From positions 276,942 to 340,941 of the forward strand of contig JAACPJ010000002.1 of assembly GCA_009995455.1 (NCBI GenBank): DNA of 64,000 nt, read 5' to 3'. Within the stretch, counting starts at the first letter, position 1. Each line of letters begins with the position of its first letter. A model generated the notes under the pieces. That model worked only from the letters and a program-made list of their open reading frames with translations. It was not told the DNA's origin and ran no database searches. Source of the stretch: a bacterium (lineage in GTDB: Bacteria > Patescibacteriota > Gracilibacteria > UBA4473). Of the stretch, positions 56,627 to 64,000 are shown one piece after another. A program made the position numbers and the translations under genes.

Positions 56627-57913
56627 TTAATACCGATAATGATCTGGTTTAAACGGCCCTTCTTTGCTCAGTCCTAAATAATCAGATTGCTCTTTAGTGA
56701 GCTTTTCTAAAGTAATACCCAGTTTTGGTAGATGAAGCGCGGCAACTTTTTCGTCTAAGTGTTTTGGCAGTGTGTAAACCCCAACTGGGTATTGTTCGTG
56801 CTTTTGCCAAAGTTCTATTTGGGCCAAAGTTTGATTGGCAAAGCTACAAGACATCACAAAACTTGGGTGTCCGGTGGCACAACCAAGATTTACTAATCTT
56901 CCTTCAGCCAAAACGATTAATTTTTTTCCGTTTGGAAAAGTAACATGGTGTACTTGTGGTTTAATTTCATCCCAATCGCAATTTCTAATTCCAGCGATAT
57001 CAATTTCTGAATCAAAGTGCCCTACGTTACAAACGATGGCATTATGTTTCATAACTTCCATGTGCGCACGAGTAACCACGTTACAACAACCGGTGGCCGT
57101 CACCACAATATCGGCTTCTAAGATGGCTTTATCCATAGTGGTAACCTCATAACCTTCCATGCTTGCCTGCAAGGCGCAAATGGGGTCAATCTCGGTCACA
57201 ATTACCCGAGCACCATTATTTCTTAAACTTTGCGCGGTACCTTTTCCAACATCTCCAAAACCAGCCACAACGGCCACTTTCCCAGAAATCATAACATCGG
57301 TGGCGCGCTTAATTGCGTCCACTAAACTTTCACGACATCCATAAAGATTATCAAACTTAGATTTAGTAACCGCATCATTGACATTAATGGCTGGAATTTT
57401 AAGCGTTCCGGCTTTCATCATTTGGTATAATCGGTGCACGCCGGTAGTGGTTTCTTCAGAAACACCTCGAATATCATTGAGCAACTCTGGGTATTTTTCG
57501 TGCATCAAAACGGTTAAGTCACCGCCATCATCTAAAATCATGTTTGGCACCCAACCATCTGGCCCGTGGATCGTTTTTTCAACACAATCCCAATATTCTT
57601 CTTCGGTCTCTCCTTTCCAGGCAAAAACAGGAATCCCACTCGCAGCGATTGCAGCGGCCGCGTGATCTTGGGTCGAAAAAATATTACAACTACTCCAACG
57701 CACATCAGCCCCTAACTCAACCAGGGTTTCAATTAAAACGGCCGTTTGGATTGTCATATGAATACAACCCGCAATCCGAGCCCCTTTAAGTGGCTGCGCT
57801 GATTTAAACTCTTCACGAATCGCCATTAATCCAGGCATTTCCGTTTCTGCAATCTCGATTTCTTTCCGGCCAAAATTTGCCAGCTTTATGTCAGCCACTT
57901 TGTAATCATTCAT
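56627..57913 (-). CDS. ahcY: Adenosylhomocysteinase
   Basis: The enzyme splits S-adenosylhomocysteine into adenosine and homocysteine, relieving product inhibition of methyltransferases. The catalytic region [20 protein letters not shown] at the start, [18 protein letters not shown], and the NAD-binding [17 protein letters not shown] and [11 protein letters not shown] are present. The 428 residues are normal and the C-terminal KPDHYRY is the family end. It follows a lipoprotein gene and an adenosine kinase-like gene on the same strand, which would together recycle both products. An 18-base palindrome lies just upstream. Confidence 0.96.
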   Translation of the reverse strand: MNDYKVADIKLANFGRKEIEIAETEMPGLMAIREEFKSAQPLKGARIAGCIHMTIQTAVLIETLVELGADVRWSSCNIFSTQDHAAAAIAASGIPVFAWKGETEEEYWDCVEKTIHGPDGWVPNMILDDGGDLTVLMHEKYPELLNDIRGVSEETTTGVHRLYQMMKAGTLKIPAINVNDAVTKSKFDNLYGCRESLVDAIKRATDVMISGKVAVVAGFGDVGKGTAQSLRNNGARVIVTEIDPICALQASMEGYEVTTMDKAILEADIVVTATGCCNVVTRAHMEVMKHNAIVCNVGHFDSEIDIAGIRNCDWDEIKPQVHHVTFPNGKKLIVLAEGRLVNLGCATGHPSFVMSCSFANQTLAQIELWQKHEQYPVGVYTLPKHLDEKVAALHLPKLGITLEKLTKEQSDYLGLSKEGPFKPDHYRY

Positions 57914-57936
57914 CGCCGAACAGGCTAACGATAAAC

Positions 57937-57954
57937 AAAACTTTTAAAAGTTTT
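57937..57954. other. 18-base perfect palindrome upstream of ahcY
   Basis: AAAACTTTTAAAAGTTTT, fully self-complementary, lies between the lipoprotein stop and the ahcY start. It could be a protein-binding operator or a weak hairpin. Confidence 0.4.
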
Positions 57955-57967
57955 CTCGAACTCGTTT

Positions 57968-58486
57968 TTACTCTTGGTATCTCGTATCGACACATCGACC
58001 TTCAATACAACGTCTATCTGTCACTCTTGGAGCCGCTGCACATTTGTATTCACATGGATTACAACTTTCTTGGTAAGCGGCCAAAGTTGGTTGATAATCA
58101 GCAAAGTCTATTTTTGAATTATGAAATAAATAACATCCAAAGGGGCAGCTCCCAATCGCTACTGAACAATCATCGTTGGTTTCACAAAAATTCATGTCCG
58201 CAAAGCTCGTTTCTAAATCTTGTGTAATGGCTTCACAATTTCCCGCTACTACAGGAGTGGTCGCATCAGGCGTAGTCGTTTCGGGCGTGGTTTCAGCTGT
58301 TTCTTCGGGTGGCGTTTCAAGGGACTCCGTTTCCAAAGGAAATTCGGCTAAGGGATCGGCTAAAACCGGCGGTAAATTATTGAGCGGCGACGTACCTTGT
58401 AATTCAGGTGGCAGCGCTGGTTGTGATTGTCCCCCACAAGCCGTCAAAAGAAAGGCCGCCAAAAGTAGTACTGTTAATCTCATCAT
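57968..58486 (-). CDS. Cys-rich lipoprotein, unknown function
   Basis: The 172 residues start with a lipoprotein signal peptide (LTAC lipobox, Cys17) and a Pro/Thr/Glu-rich linker (about 20-80, with repeated TPE and TTPD). A C-terminal domain of about 85 residues then holds ten cysteines in pairs (NFCETNDDCSVAIGSCPFGC and NPCEYKCAAAP, then RRCIEGRCVDTRY). I do not recognise the domain, though the pattern is typical of disulphide-rich secreted modules. Two ATGs occur at the start. The second (58483) lies eight bases from a -10 TAAACT and would be leaderless. It sits between the adenosine kinase-like gene and ahcY. Confidence 0.6.
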   Translation of the reverse strand: MMRLTVLLLAAFLLTACGGQSQPALPPELQGTSPLNNLPPVLADPLAEFPLETESLETPPEETAETTPETTTPDATTPVVAGNCEAITQDLETSFADMNFCETNDDCSVAIGSCPFGCYLFHNSKIDFADYQPTLAAYQESCNPCEYKCAAAPRVTDRRCIEGRCVDTRYQE

Positions 58487-58528
58487 TTTTAAGTTTAAGC
58501 CATAGATCCGAATGAGTCCATGAATTTA

Positions 58529-59434
58529 TTAGGCCGGTTGAGGACTGTCCAACTCAACCGATTTAACGCCAAGGGTGTTCCCTAAATTAAGGGCTTCTTC
58601 TAAGGTTTGAGACTGACTTAATGCATAAATTAAACCCGCTCTAAAGGCGTCCCCTGCCCCAGTAGTTTCAAGTACTTTCGTCGCATTAATCGCTGGAATA
58701 TTTTTGCGAACCGAATTTCTACCGACTTGATAAGAAACGCCATCGGCTCCTAAAGTAGTAATTTGTGTTACGGCTTCTGGCCAAAAATTATGCATGTATC
58801 TTTCAAAATGTTCGGCTTCAACTCTATTTCCGATAATTATATCAGACAAAGATACACAAGCTCTAAATTGTTCTTCGGTAAAAAACGGACTTACCTGCCC
58901 TGGGTCGAATATTACTTGTGCTTCTTTATTCGCCGCTCGAAACTCAGTCATATGCTTTAAAATAGAATCAGGCGTCCCCGCTGAAAAAATAGCTTGTTTG
59001 AAATTTTGCAGCTTCTCGGGGCTATAAAATTCACTTAAGGATTGTGTTTTATTGGCTTCATAAAAATTTGGCTGCCAGATAACAATCTGTTGATGTAATG
59101 GATCTGAAACATTATAACAATGGGCCGTAAATCCACCGATTCGACCTTTTAATTCATGCCCTTTTGATTCTAATTTGGCTTGGTAACCTTTCGTTTCTAA
59201 ATCAGTTCCCCAAGCTGAAAAAATAGACGATGTCCCGCCTACTTCACCGAGCCATGCTGCAATATTCCCCGCCGTTCCACCTGGGTATTCACTCTTTTGA
59301 TTCGCGACATAAGTCGCATTCAAATGATCAATGGTTCCATTCTTCAACGGAATAGATTGCCTAAAATCATTTGGAATAGAAAACATCACATCGAAAGCTA
59401 AAGACCCCGCCACTAAAATTTTAAAATCATTCAT
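58529..59434 (-). CDS. PfkB-family sugar/adenosine kinase
   Basis: This is a carbohydrate-kinase-like enzyme. The 301 residues carry the N-terminal glycine motif NQKSEYPGGTAGNIAAWLG and the C-terminal ETTGAGDAFRAGL, where the catalytic Asp is present and the usual Asp before Thr-Thr is Glu. Because it precedes ahcY, which releases adenosine, adenosine kinase is the favoured substrate assignment. Other PfkB kinases cannot be excluded. A promoter TTGATT, 16 bases, TACATT with seven bases to the ATG predicts a leaderless mRNA and diverges from the metallopeptidase-like gene. Confidence 0.75.
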   Translation of the reverse strand: MNDFKILVAGSLAFDVMFSIPNDFRQSIPLKNGTIDHLNATYVANQKSEYPGGTAGNIAAWLGEVGGTSSIFSAWGTDLETKGYQAKLESKGHELKGRIGGFTAHCYNVSDPLHQQIVIWQPNFYEANKTQSLSEFYSPEKLQNFKQAIFSAGTPDSILKHMTEFRAANKEAQVIFDPGQVSPFFTEEQFRACVSLSDIIIGNRVEAEHFERYMHNFWPEAVTQITTLGADGVSYQVGRNSVRKNIPAINATKVLETTGAGDAFRAGLIYALSQSQTLEEALNLGNTLGVKSVELDSPQPA

Positions 59435-59441
59435 CTGATTT

Positions 59442-59469
59442 AATGTACTGAGTCATAGGCTATAATCAA
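59442..59469 (-). promoter_or_regulatory. Promoter of the kinase-lipoprotein-ahcY genes
   Basis: TTGATT (59464-59469), 16 bases, TACATT (59442-59447) on the minus strand, seven bases from the ATG at 59434. Confidence 0.5.
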
Positions 59470-59481
59470 AATATCTAAGGC

Positions 59482-59510
59482 TTTATTTTTACGCTCAATA
59501 AGCGTATAAT
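59482..59510 (+). promoter_or_regulatory. Leaderless promoter of the HExxH gene
   Basis: TTTATT (59482-59487), 17 bases, TATAAT (59505-59510). Seven bases remain before the ATG at 59518. Confidence 0.65.
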
Positions 59511-59517
59511 AGCCTCT

Positions 59518-60276
59518 ATGGTCAACCACAATGAGCTTGAACCTAACCAAGAGATAAATCCTTCTGACGCAGGAGAGACCGCTGAGTCTGAAAACGAAGA
59601 CGGAAATCTTAAATTATCAAAGACTTACATAGCCCCTTGGGAAGCCCAAGCATTAGAGATCCGCTCGGCGAAAGCTAAGCAAGAAAGACGGGCCGCTAAA
59701 AGAGCCGCGAACCATCAAGCTTACATTCGAAGTAAGTGGAGAGACCGATTTATTTTACTGGGCTTAATCTACTTTGTGTATTGGTTTTACACTCCACACG
59801 GTATCTTTGTATTAGCCGATCCTCTTTCAGTCTCCCGTTACAGAGGCGTTTTAAAAGACTTAAAAAAAGAAATGCCAAACGAATATGAAATGGTACGGGA
59901 TCACATTGATAAGATTAAGATTGCGTATTTTATTCCGGGTGGAAATTATGCGGGGTACGCCCAAGAAGGCAAAGTTGGCACTAAAGAAATTACTTTGCTT
60001 GAGAATACTTTCGTACAGGGGCCTGGGTACGCGCACAGCGTTTTGGTTCATGAAGCGTGCCACGGTTTACAGTTTGAAAAAAAACTCCCCTTTTCGCCGT
60101 TCTGTGAAAAGCAGTCACGTGAACATGCGTGCAACCAAATGGGTTTAAAAGTTTTATATCAGTTTAATGCTAAGCAAGAAATGATTGATCACTACGAAAA
60201 CATTGCCATAGGAAAAACTGAATATGGAAATTCTTGCATGAGACAAGGCTCTCTAAAAGAAATGCCCGCATTATAA
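59518..60276 (+). CDS. Membrane-anchored HExxH (metallopeptidase-like) protein
   Basis: The 252 residues have an acidic N-terminus, a basic Ala/Arg-rich helix (about 55-78), a single membrane helix (about 78-96) and a C-terminal domain holding VLVHEACHGLQ. This is an HExxH zinc motif (His-Glu-Ala-Cys-His), followed 20-30 residues later by REHACNQMG, whose Glu or His could be the third ligand. Cysteines near the site may make disulphides. I infer a membrane-tethered zinc metallopeptidase-like protein; the substrate is unknown. A bidirectional terminator follows. Confidence 0.6.
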   Translation: MVNHNELEPNQEINPSDAGETAESENEDGNLKLSKTYIAPWEAQALEIRSAKAKQERRAAKRAANHQAYIRSKWRDRFILLGLIYFVYWFYTPHGIFVLADPLSVSRYRGVLKDLKKEMPNEYEMVRDHIDKIKIAYFIPGGNYAGYAQEGKVGTKEITLLENTFVQGPGYAHSVLVHEACHGLQFEKKLPFSPFCEKQSREHACNQMGLKVLYQFNAKQEMIDHYENIAIGKTEYGNSCMRQGSLKEMPAL

Positions 60277-60282
60277 AAAAAC

Positions 60283-60308
60283 GCGTCCGAAATCAGACGC
60301 GCTTTTTT
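60283..60308. terminator. Bidirectional terminator
   Basis: CGCGTC-loop-GACGCG with A and T tracts at its ends (60275-60308). It separates the HExxH gene and the convergent SLH gene. Confidence 0.85.
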
Positions 60309-60328
60309 AAAAACAATTAATTCATAAA

Positions 60329-61546
60329 TTAAGGTGTTCTGGTCGGATCAAATTCAAAACTTGAAAGATCTCGTCCGCCATATTCAACTGGCGCTACCCG
60401 AACATCTTGGTCACGGCTTTGGCTGACAAATGGTTTATAAGCTTGCCCAGAGGCCTCCATGACGAAAACTTTTCCGGTCGCAATTCGAGAATAAAAAGAC
60501 TCTTCCGTGTTGGCTTTAATCGAAACTTTAACTACGATTTCTTGTTCTGGGTCTAAACTATAACCCAAGCCCGTCACCGCTAATTCACCATTCGTGTAAA
60601 CAATCGCTTCTTTTTCAATCTCTGGTCCTTCAAATTTCAACATAAAACCTTCTTCTGGTCCCATATCGTTTGCATCCAGTCTAAGTCGAACCCTAAAGGC
60701 TTCTAAATCAGCTCTGTAATCAAAAGTATTTGTGAAACGAATGTTTCCCAATTGCTGCCAATCACTATCCATACCAAATTTAATTGGTTCTTCAGGGCTG
60801 GTAGCCGTACCATCAACATGAATGGCTGCCCGTAGCAAATCATAACCTTGGTCATTAGCATCAAAATCACGTGGTTTAATAGCAACTCGTCTTGAATCAA
60901 TCGGTTTTGTAGCATCGAATACCGCTTCTCCTGCTTCGCCGGTTAAACCTGGCTTATTAAGTAGTTGAGCAAAAGTCCAAGCCGCCTCGGCTCTTGAAAC
61001 TTCTTTCCCCGGTCTAAAGTTAAGGCTTAATTTATTTCTGATTAAGTCATTCTCAAGCATGGCACTAACGCTGGCCGTAAACCATTGGTTTGGGTTTACA
61101 TCAGCAAATTCATCCGCCGAAAAATTGTCTTCCTCTGGTTCTAAATCAAAAGCCCGCTGCATCATGGCCGCAAATTCAGCCCGGGTTAATGTATTTCCTG
61201 GATAAAAATAACCATCATCGTGGCCTTGTATCCAACCATTATTAGCCGCAATCCCAATAGCTTCATCGTACCATGCGCCTTGAATTACATCAGGAAAACG
61301 AGGCATCCCATTATAATCATTAATGTAATCTACTTTAATTCGAGCAATGAGCGTAACCGCTTCGGCGCGAGTTAAAGCTACTTCATGTCCAAATGTGCCA
61401 TCGCCGTATCCCGTCATAATACCGGCCTCGCCTACCATATCAATGGCTTCTTCCGCCCAAATAGGAAATTCGTTTTCGTCCGTAAAATTCACCGCAAACG
61501 CGTTTGTGGTGATAAGTAAAGTCAGTAAAAATAAATAGTTTTTCAT
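60329..61546 (-). CDS. SLH-domain surface protein
   Basis: Three S-layer-homology domains cover about residues 20-215, each with the AxxxGxxxGxxDG-type pattern and the RAEA or RAEF motif (GIMTGYGDGTFGHEVALTRAEA; GWIQGHDDGYFYPGNTLTRAEF; RPGKEVSRAEA, given in outline). They anchor proteins to cell-wall polymers. Signal peptide residues 1-18, cleaved after Ala, come from the Met at 61546; the longer frame from 61582 does not fit a signal peptide. The C-terminal part (about 215-405) is a beta-rich domain I do not recognise. It converges on the HExxH gene. Confidence 0.82.
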   Translation of the reverse strand: MKNYLFLLTLLITTNAFAVNFTDENEFPIWAEEAIDMVGEAGIMTGYGDGTFGHEVALTRAEAVTLIARIKVDYINDYNGMPRFPDVIQGAWYDEAIGIAANNGWIQGHDDGYFYPGNTLTRAEFAAMMQRAFDLEPEEDNFSADEFADVNPNQWFTASVSAMLENDLIRNKLSLNFRPGKEVSRAEAAWTFAQLLNKPGLTGEAGEAVFDATKPIDSRRVAIKPRDFDANDQGYDLLRAAIHVDGTATSPEEPIKFGMDSDWQQLGNIRFTNTFDYRADLEAFRVRLRLDANDMGPEEGFMLKFEGPEIEKEAIVYTNGELAVTGLGYSLDPEQEIVVKVSIKANTEESFYSRIATGKVFVMEASGQAYKPFVSQSRDQDVRVAPVEYGGRDLSSFEFDPTRTP

Positions 61547-61618
61547 GGTCTTTTTAACGCTTGTTAATAAACATTGTGACAATTTTAGCGCAGAAATCGC
61601 CTGAAAGAAAAAGTAATT

Positions 61619-61648
61619 AAAACCAGTGTCAGAAAAACACGGTTTTTT
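61619..61648. other. Terminator-like hairpin in the divergent SLH/AroK-PurN region
   Basis: AAAACC-A-GTGT-loop-ACAC-GGTTTT with T tracts readable on both strands. No gene ends here, so it may attenuate one of the divergent transcripts. Confidence 0.4.
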
Positions 61649-61762
61649 CGTTATTAATTCTAGAAATCAATAAAAAATCTCTAAGGCGCTGTAGGGTTAA
61701 TCACACACTTTAAGGCTTAAGACTTGATTTTTTAAACAAAATACGTTAAAAGTCACCCACTC

Positions 61763-62875
61763 ATGATGAATCAGAATATCGTACTCATTGGTTACCGCGG
61801 AAGTGGTAAGACCACTTTTGGAAGAGCTATTGCTCAAGAACTTAACTTACCATTTGCCGATTTAGACGCAGAAATTGAATTTGTAGTTGGCATGTCTATC
61901 GCTGATTACACCGAAAAATACGGTTGGCAGCAATTTAGAGAGGTGGAACAAAAAGTCTCTCACGATTTTTGCCGAAACTTTTCCGGTATTATTGCGAGTG
62001 GAGGTGGAACCATTGAAAATTCTAAAAATCTACAGAACCTTAAGAAGACGGGGAAATTTGTTTTCTTAAATCCTGATTTTAAAGACGTTCGAAAGTATTT
62101 ACTCAAAGATACGACTCGCCCTCGTTTAAATCCAGATATTCCATTACATCAAGAAATTGATCAATCTTGGGAACAACGAAAAGGGATTTACGGAGCTACG
62201 GCCGATATTGAAGTTCGACCTGATATTAAAAGTGAAGATATAGTTGCTGAAGCAAAACGGATCATTGAACAAATTCCTAAAAACTTGTTACCAAAACCGC
62301 CAAAGAAGAAAAAAATTGCGGTGTTTGCTTCTAAAAACGGAAGCACTCTGCAAGGCTTAGCGGACGCAAAAGCCAAAGGCCGAATTCCAAATGTAGAATT
62401 TGAACTCTTTATCACTGATCAACCAGACTCTGGAGCTCTTGTTAAAGCGAAAGCGATTGGTTTCAATGAAATTGAAGTGATGCCAGAAAATGGTGACTCA
62501 CGTGAAGATTATGACCGAGAAATTACCAACCTCGTTAGAGAATTTAAACCTGAATGGGTGTTACTGGCTGGTTGGATGCGAATCTTTAGCAAAATTTACT
62601 GTGACCAATTTGGCGATATTACGCTCAATGTTCACCCTTCACTCTTACCAAAATTTGCCGGTCTTAAAGACGCAGAAGTCCACCAAAAAGTATTAGACTA
62701 CGAAGAAAAATATACGGGCGCGACCATTCACCGGATTACGGCGGAAGTTGATGCGGGAGAAAGTGTGTTACAACGAAAAGTATTGGTAGAAGAAGATGAC
62801 GATGTCGATAGCCTAAGAATAAAAGTGCAAAAACAGGAAATTCTTGGTTTCTGTGAAATTTTAGAAAGACGGTAG
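61763..62875 (+). CDS. Shikimate kinase fused to phosphoribosylglycinamide formyltransferase
   Basis: The first 175 residues are shikimate kinase: Walker A GYRGSGKTTFG, FADLDAEIEFVVGMSI, IASGGGTIENSK and RPRLNPDIPL. After a Lys/Pro linker (about 175-188) comes PurN: IAVFASKNGSTLQGLADAK, LLAGWMRIFSKIY, LNVHPSLLPKFAGLKDAEVH, and the catalytic Asp in EVDAGESVLQRK (Asn and His are also present). The enzymes belong to aromatic and purine synthesis and are not sequential, so the fusion is unusual. No frameshift is seen and the linker is continuous, so it is a true fusion. It is terminated at 62900-62922. Confidence 0.9.
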   Translation: MMNQNIVLIGYRGSGKTTFGRAIAQELNLPFADLDAEIEFVVGMSIADYTEKYGWQQFREVEQKVSHDFCRNFSGIIASGGGTIENSKNLQNLKKTGKFVFLNPDFKDVRKYLLKDTTRPRLNPDIPLHQEIDQSWEQRKGIYGATADIEVRPDIKSEDIVAEAKRIIEQIPKNLLPKPPKKKKIAVFASKNGSTLQGLADAKAKGRIPNVEFELFITDQPDSGALVKAKAIGFNEIEVMPENGDSREDYDREITNLVREFKPEWVLLAGWMRIFSKIYCDQFGDITLNVHPSLLPKFAGLKDAEVHQKVLDYEEKYTGATIHRITAEVDAGESVLQRKVLVEEDDDVDSLRIKVQKQEILGFCEILERR

Positions 62876-62899
62876 TTACAAACTCTTCATTGAACATTT

Positions 62900-62922
62900 A
62901 AAAGCCCTGCGGGGCTTTTTTT
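62900..62922 (+). terminator. Terminator of AroK-PurN
   Basis: AAAAGCCC-TGCG-GGGCTTTT followed by more T, a perfect eight-base stem. Confidence 0.9.
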
Positions 62923-62960
62923 ATAAAAAAGAGGCCGGATCGCTTGCGCGTTCCGGCCTC
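62921..62960 (-). terminator. Terminator of the last membrane protein gene
   Basis: GAGGCCGGA and TCCGGCCTC form a nine-base stem with a 12-base loop, followed on the minus strand by six T. It overlaps the T tract of the previous terminator. Confidence 0.85.
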
Positions 62961-62985
62961 GTTCAGGTTATAGATTCTGAGAACT

Positions 62986-64000
62986 TCACCCCAAGATGAA
63001 GTGCGTGATGATGCTGCTTATTAGCAACGCTGGCAGGAAAATAAGCGCTGCCCGTCGAATCGCTCCAAACGGAGTCATGCGAACCACCTTTCCTTTCTTT
63101 CTGACATCATCGCCGCCCGATATTCTTCGGTCGTGGGCGATAAGTGCCAAAGCCGGAAAGGACGGTATAAGGCCCAGAAGTGCTACTATTGCTAGCGCGC
63201 ACAACTGAAACATCCACCGTTCTGGTAATTGCGTCCGAATCCAACCCAGCAGCTCGTAAGCCACGCGGATCAAAGTCGGCCATTCGTTTCGTTGCTCGAA
63301 GAGCACCGTTAAAAATGGAGCCATTGCTAAGTGCAGCAGAAACATAACCCACGCCGCCGCCAAAACTGGACGGTAGCTAAAGTTGTTTTTTTGTTGAGCT
63401 GGACGACAAATAATGTAAGCCGCCAAACCGATTCCCATGTAAACGCATTCTCGCCACGGAATCAACTCCCACCACTCCTCACGGATACGGTAAGATTTTC
63501 CCTGCAGCGTATTCCAAACCGCCTCAGCGAGGCGATCGTGAACATCTGGCAGCGTGTATTGAGCCACAACGAGTAACACAAAACCGCCCAATACCCAAGT
63601 CGCCCCAGGTAGATTACGCAACCGGAAGGCCGCGCGAAAGTTGGTCGGATTTTTGGGATTCACCCCTTTTTGCTTCGCCCACTTGGTCGCCCAAGTAAAG
63701 TGAAAAATCATCACCAGTATCTGGCTCGTAACCAGTACAAGCCACACCTGATTTTGATTCCACAACCAACGCATCCCCAAAGGAGACGCGAGGCTCGCTT
63801 GAACAAAACTGCCAAAAGGACCAAAGCCCATAAAGACAGCGCTTCCAAGCAAAGCGGAAACGGTTGCCGCGACCACCGAAATAGCCGGTCCGCGCAAGCG
63901 TAATACGTGATAAATCACCGCTATCAGAGACAGCAATGGATCTACCACCAACGCCAGCACGAAAGCCAACCCCACCAAGATGGTGAGATTTTTCGGGGTC
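62986..64000 (-). CDS. Multi-pass membrane protein (window-edge partial)
   Basis: I do not recognise this protein. At least 338 residues contain about seven membrane helices with Trp/Leu-rich segments, and a Lys-rich loop near the C-terminus (DDVRKKGKVVRMTPFG). The frame stays open to the window edge, so the true start lies beyond 64000; a TTG at 63978 is not convincing. The DNA is GC-richer than native neighbours, like the lipoprotein genes at 17-18 kb. A GC hairpin with a T tract follows. It may be acquired, but with the start missing I cannot tell whether it has a Shine-Dalgarno. Confidence 0.55.
   Translation of the reverse strand, partial: TPKNLTILVGLAFVLALVVDPLLSLIAVIYHVLRLRGPAISVVAATVSALLGSAVFMGFGPFGSFVQASLASPLGMRWLWNQNQVWLVLVTSQILVMIFHFTWATKWAKQKGVNPKNPTNFRAAFRLRNLPGATWVLGGFVLLVVAQYTLPDVHDRLAEAVWNTLQGKSYRIREEWWELIPWRECVYMGIGLAAYIICRPAQQKNNFSYRPVLAAAWVMFLLHLAMAPFLTVLFEQRNEWPTLIRVAYELLGWIRTQLPERWMFQLCALAIVALLGLIPSFPALALIAHDRRISGGDDVRKKGKVVRMTPFGAIRRAALIFLPALLISSIITHFILG

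Noticed and set aside
1..64000. tRNA, rRNA or known riboswitch genes
   Set aside because: No cloverleaf, rRNA or recognised riboswitch core was found by eye. A covariance-model scan was not possible, so small RNAs may be missed.

Overview
The window reads as chromosomal DNA of a bacterium of moderate GC content that uses the standard code: TGA is a real stop at the ends of ispH, ispG and ispDF. Taken together, a V/A-type ATPase, a complete-looking MEP isoprenoid block, a type IV prepilin peptidase, a T4SS-type pilin, SLH surface anchoring and many large proteins without recognisable homologues suggest a Patescibacteria/CPR lineage such as a Peregrinibacteria/Gracilibacteria-like organism. That placement is inference and of modest confidence. 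No tRNA, rRNA, CRISPR array, transposase or integrase was seen.

Layout. 1-8.9 kb: the C-terminus of holA, prepilin peptidase, pyruvate kinase, CCA-adding enzyme, serS, a degenerate DHH protein and two unknown genes. 8.9-18.2 kb: a tandem HIT protein, ilvB-ilvN behind an attenuator, a pilin-like protein, a TPR protein, a DUF4331 protein, hisG behind an attenuator, hisI, and two small lipoproteins of foreign style. 18.3-35.2 kb: V/A-ATPase genes on the minus strand, ordered G/H-I, K-E-C-F, then A. They are interrupted between F and A by a 10 kb plus-strand block of five unknown genes, three of them very large. Subunits B and D are not here. 35.4-46.3 kb: DUF805, a transporter-HEAT fusion, mfd, a small nuclease-like protein, dnaN, a CNNM/CorC-type protein and unknowns. 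46.3-52.6 kb: yjbQ, ispH-ispG-dxr-ispDF-ispE and convergent uppS. 52.6-64 kb: two paralogous membrane proteins, rpmA, an adenosine kinase-like gene with a lipoprotein and ahcY, a membrane HExxH protein, an SLH protein, an AroK-PurN fusion and the end of a membrane protein that runs out of the window.

Expression signals are unusually legible. Most native genes have a sigma70-like -10 element ending only 6-8 bases before the start codon and no Shine-Dalgarno sequence, which suggests widespread leaderless mRNAs. The ATPase and rpmA promoters share a 16 bp spacer and a GC-rich discriminator. Two classical ribosome-mediated attenuators can be read in full. A 22-codon peptide with His-His-His and a fourth His sits before hisG, and an 11-codon peptide with Val-Val-Val-Leu-Leu sits before ilvB. 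Each has mutually exclusive antiterminator and terminator stems.

In contrast, hisI and two lipoprotein genes (16.6-18.2 kb) have strong Shine-Dalgarno sequences, and the lipoprotein genes also have long leaders and visibly higher GC. Hand-counted 60-base samples give 33/60 G+C at 17821-17880 and 25/60 at 25021-25080 in the large-protein block. Both lipoprotein transcripts carry an exact complement of their own Shine-Dalgarno region just beyond the 3' hairpin.

The genes together cover replication (holA, dnaN), repair (mfd), isoprenoid and undecaprenyl carrier synthesis, methyl-cycle recycling (ahcY plus adenosine kinase), an ion-pumping ATPase with Na+-type ligands, and parts of the Ile/Val/Leu, His, shikimate and purine pathways.
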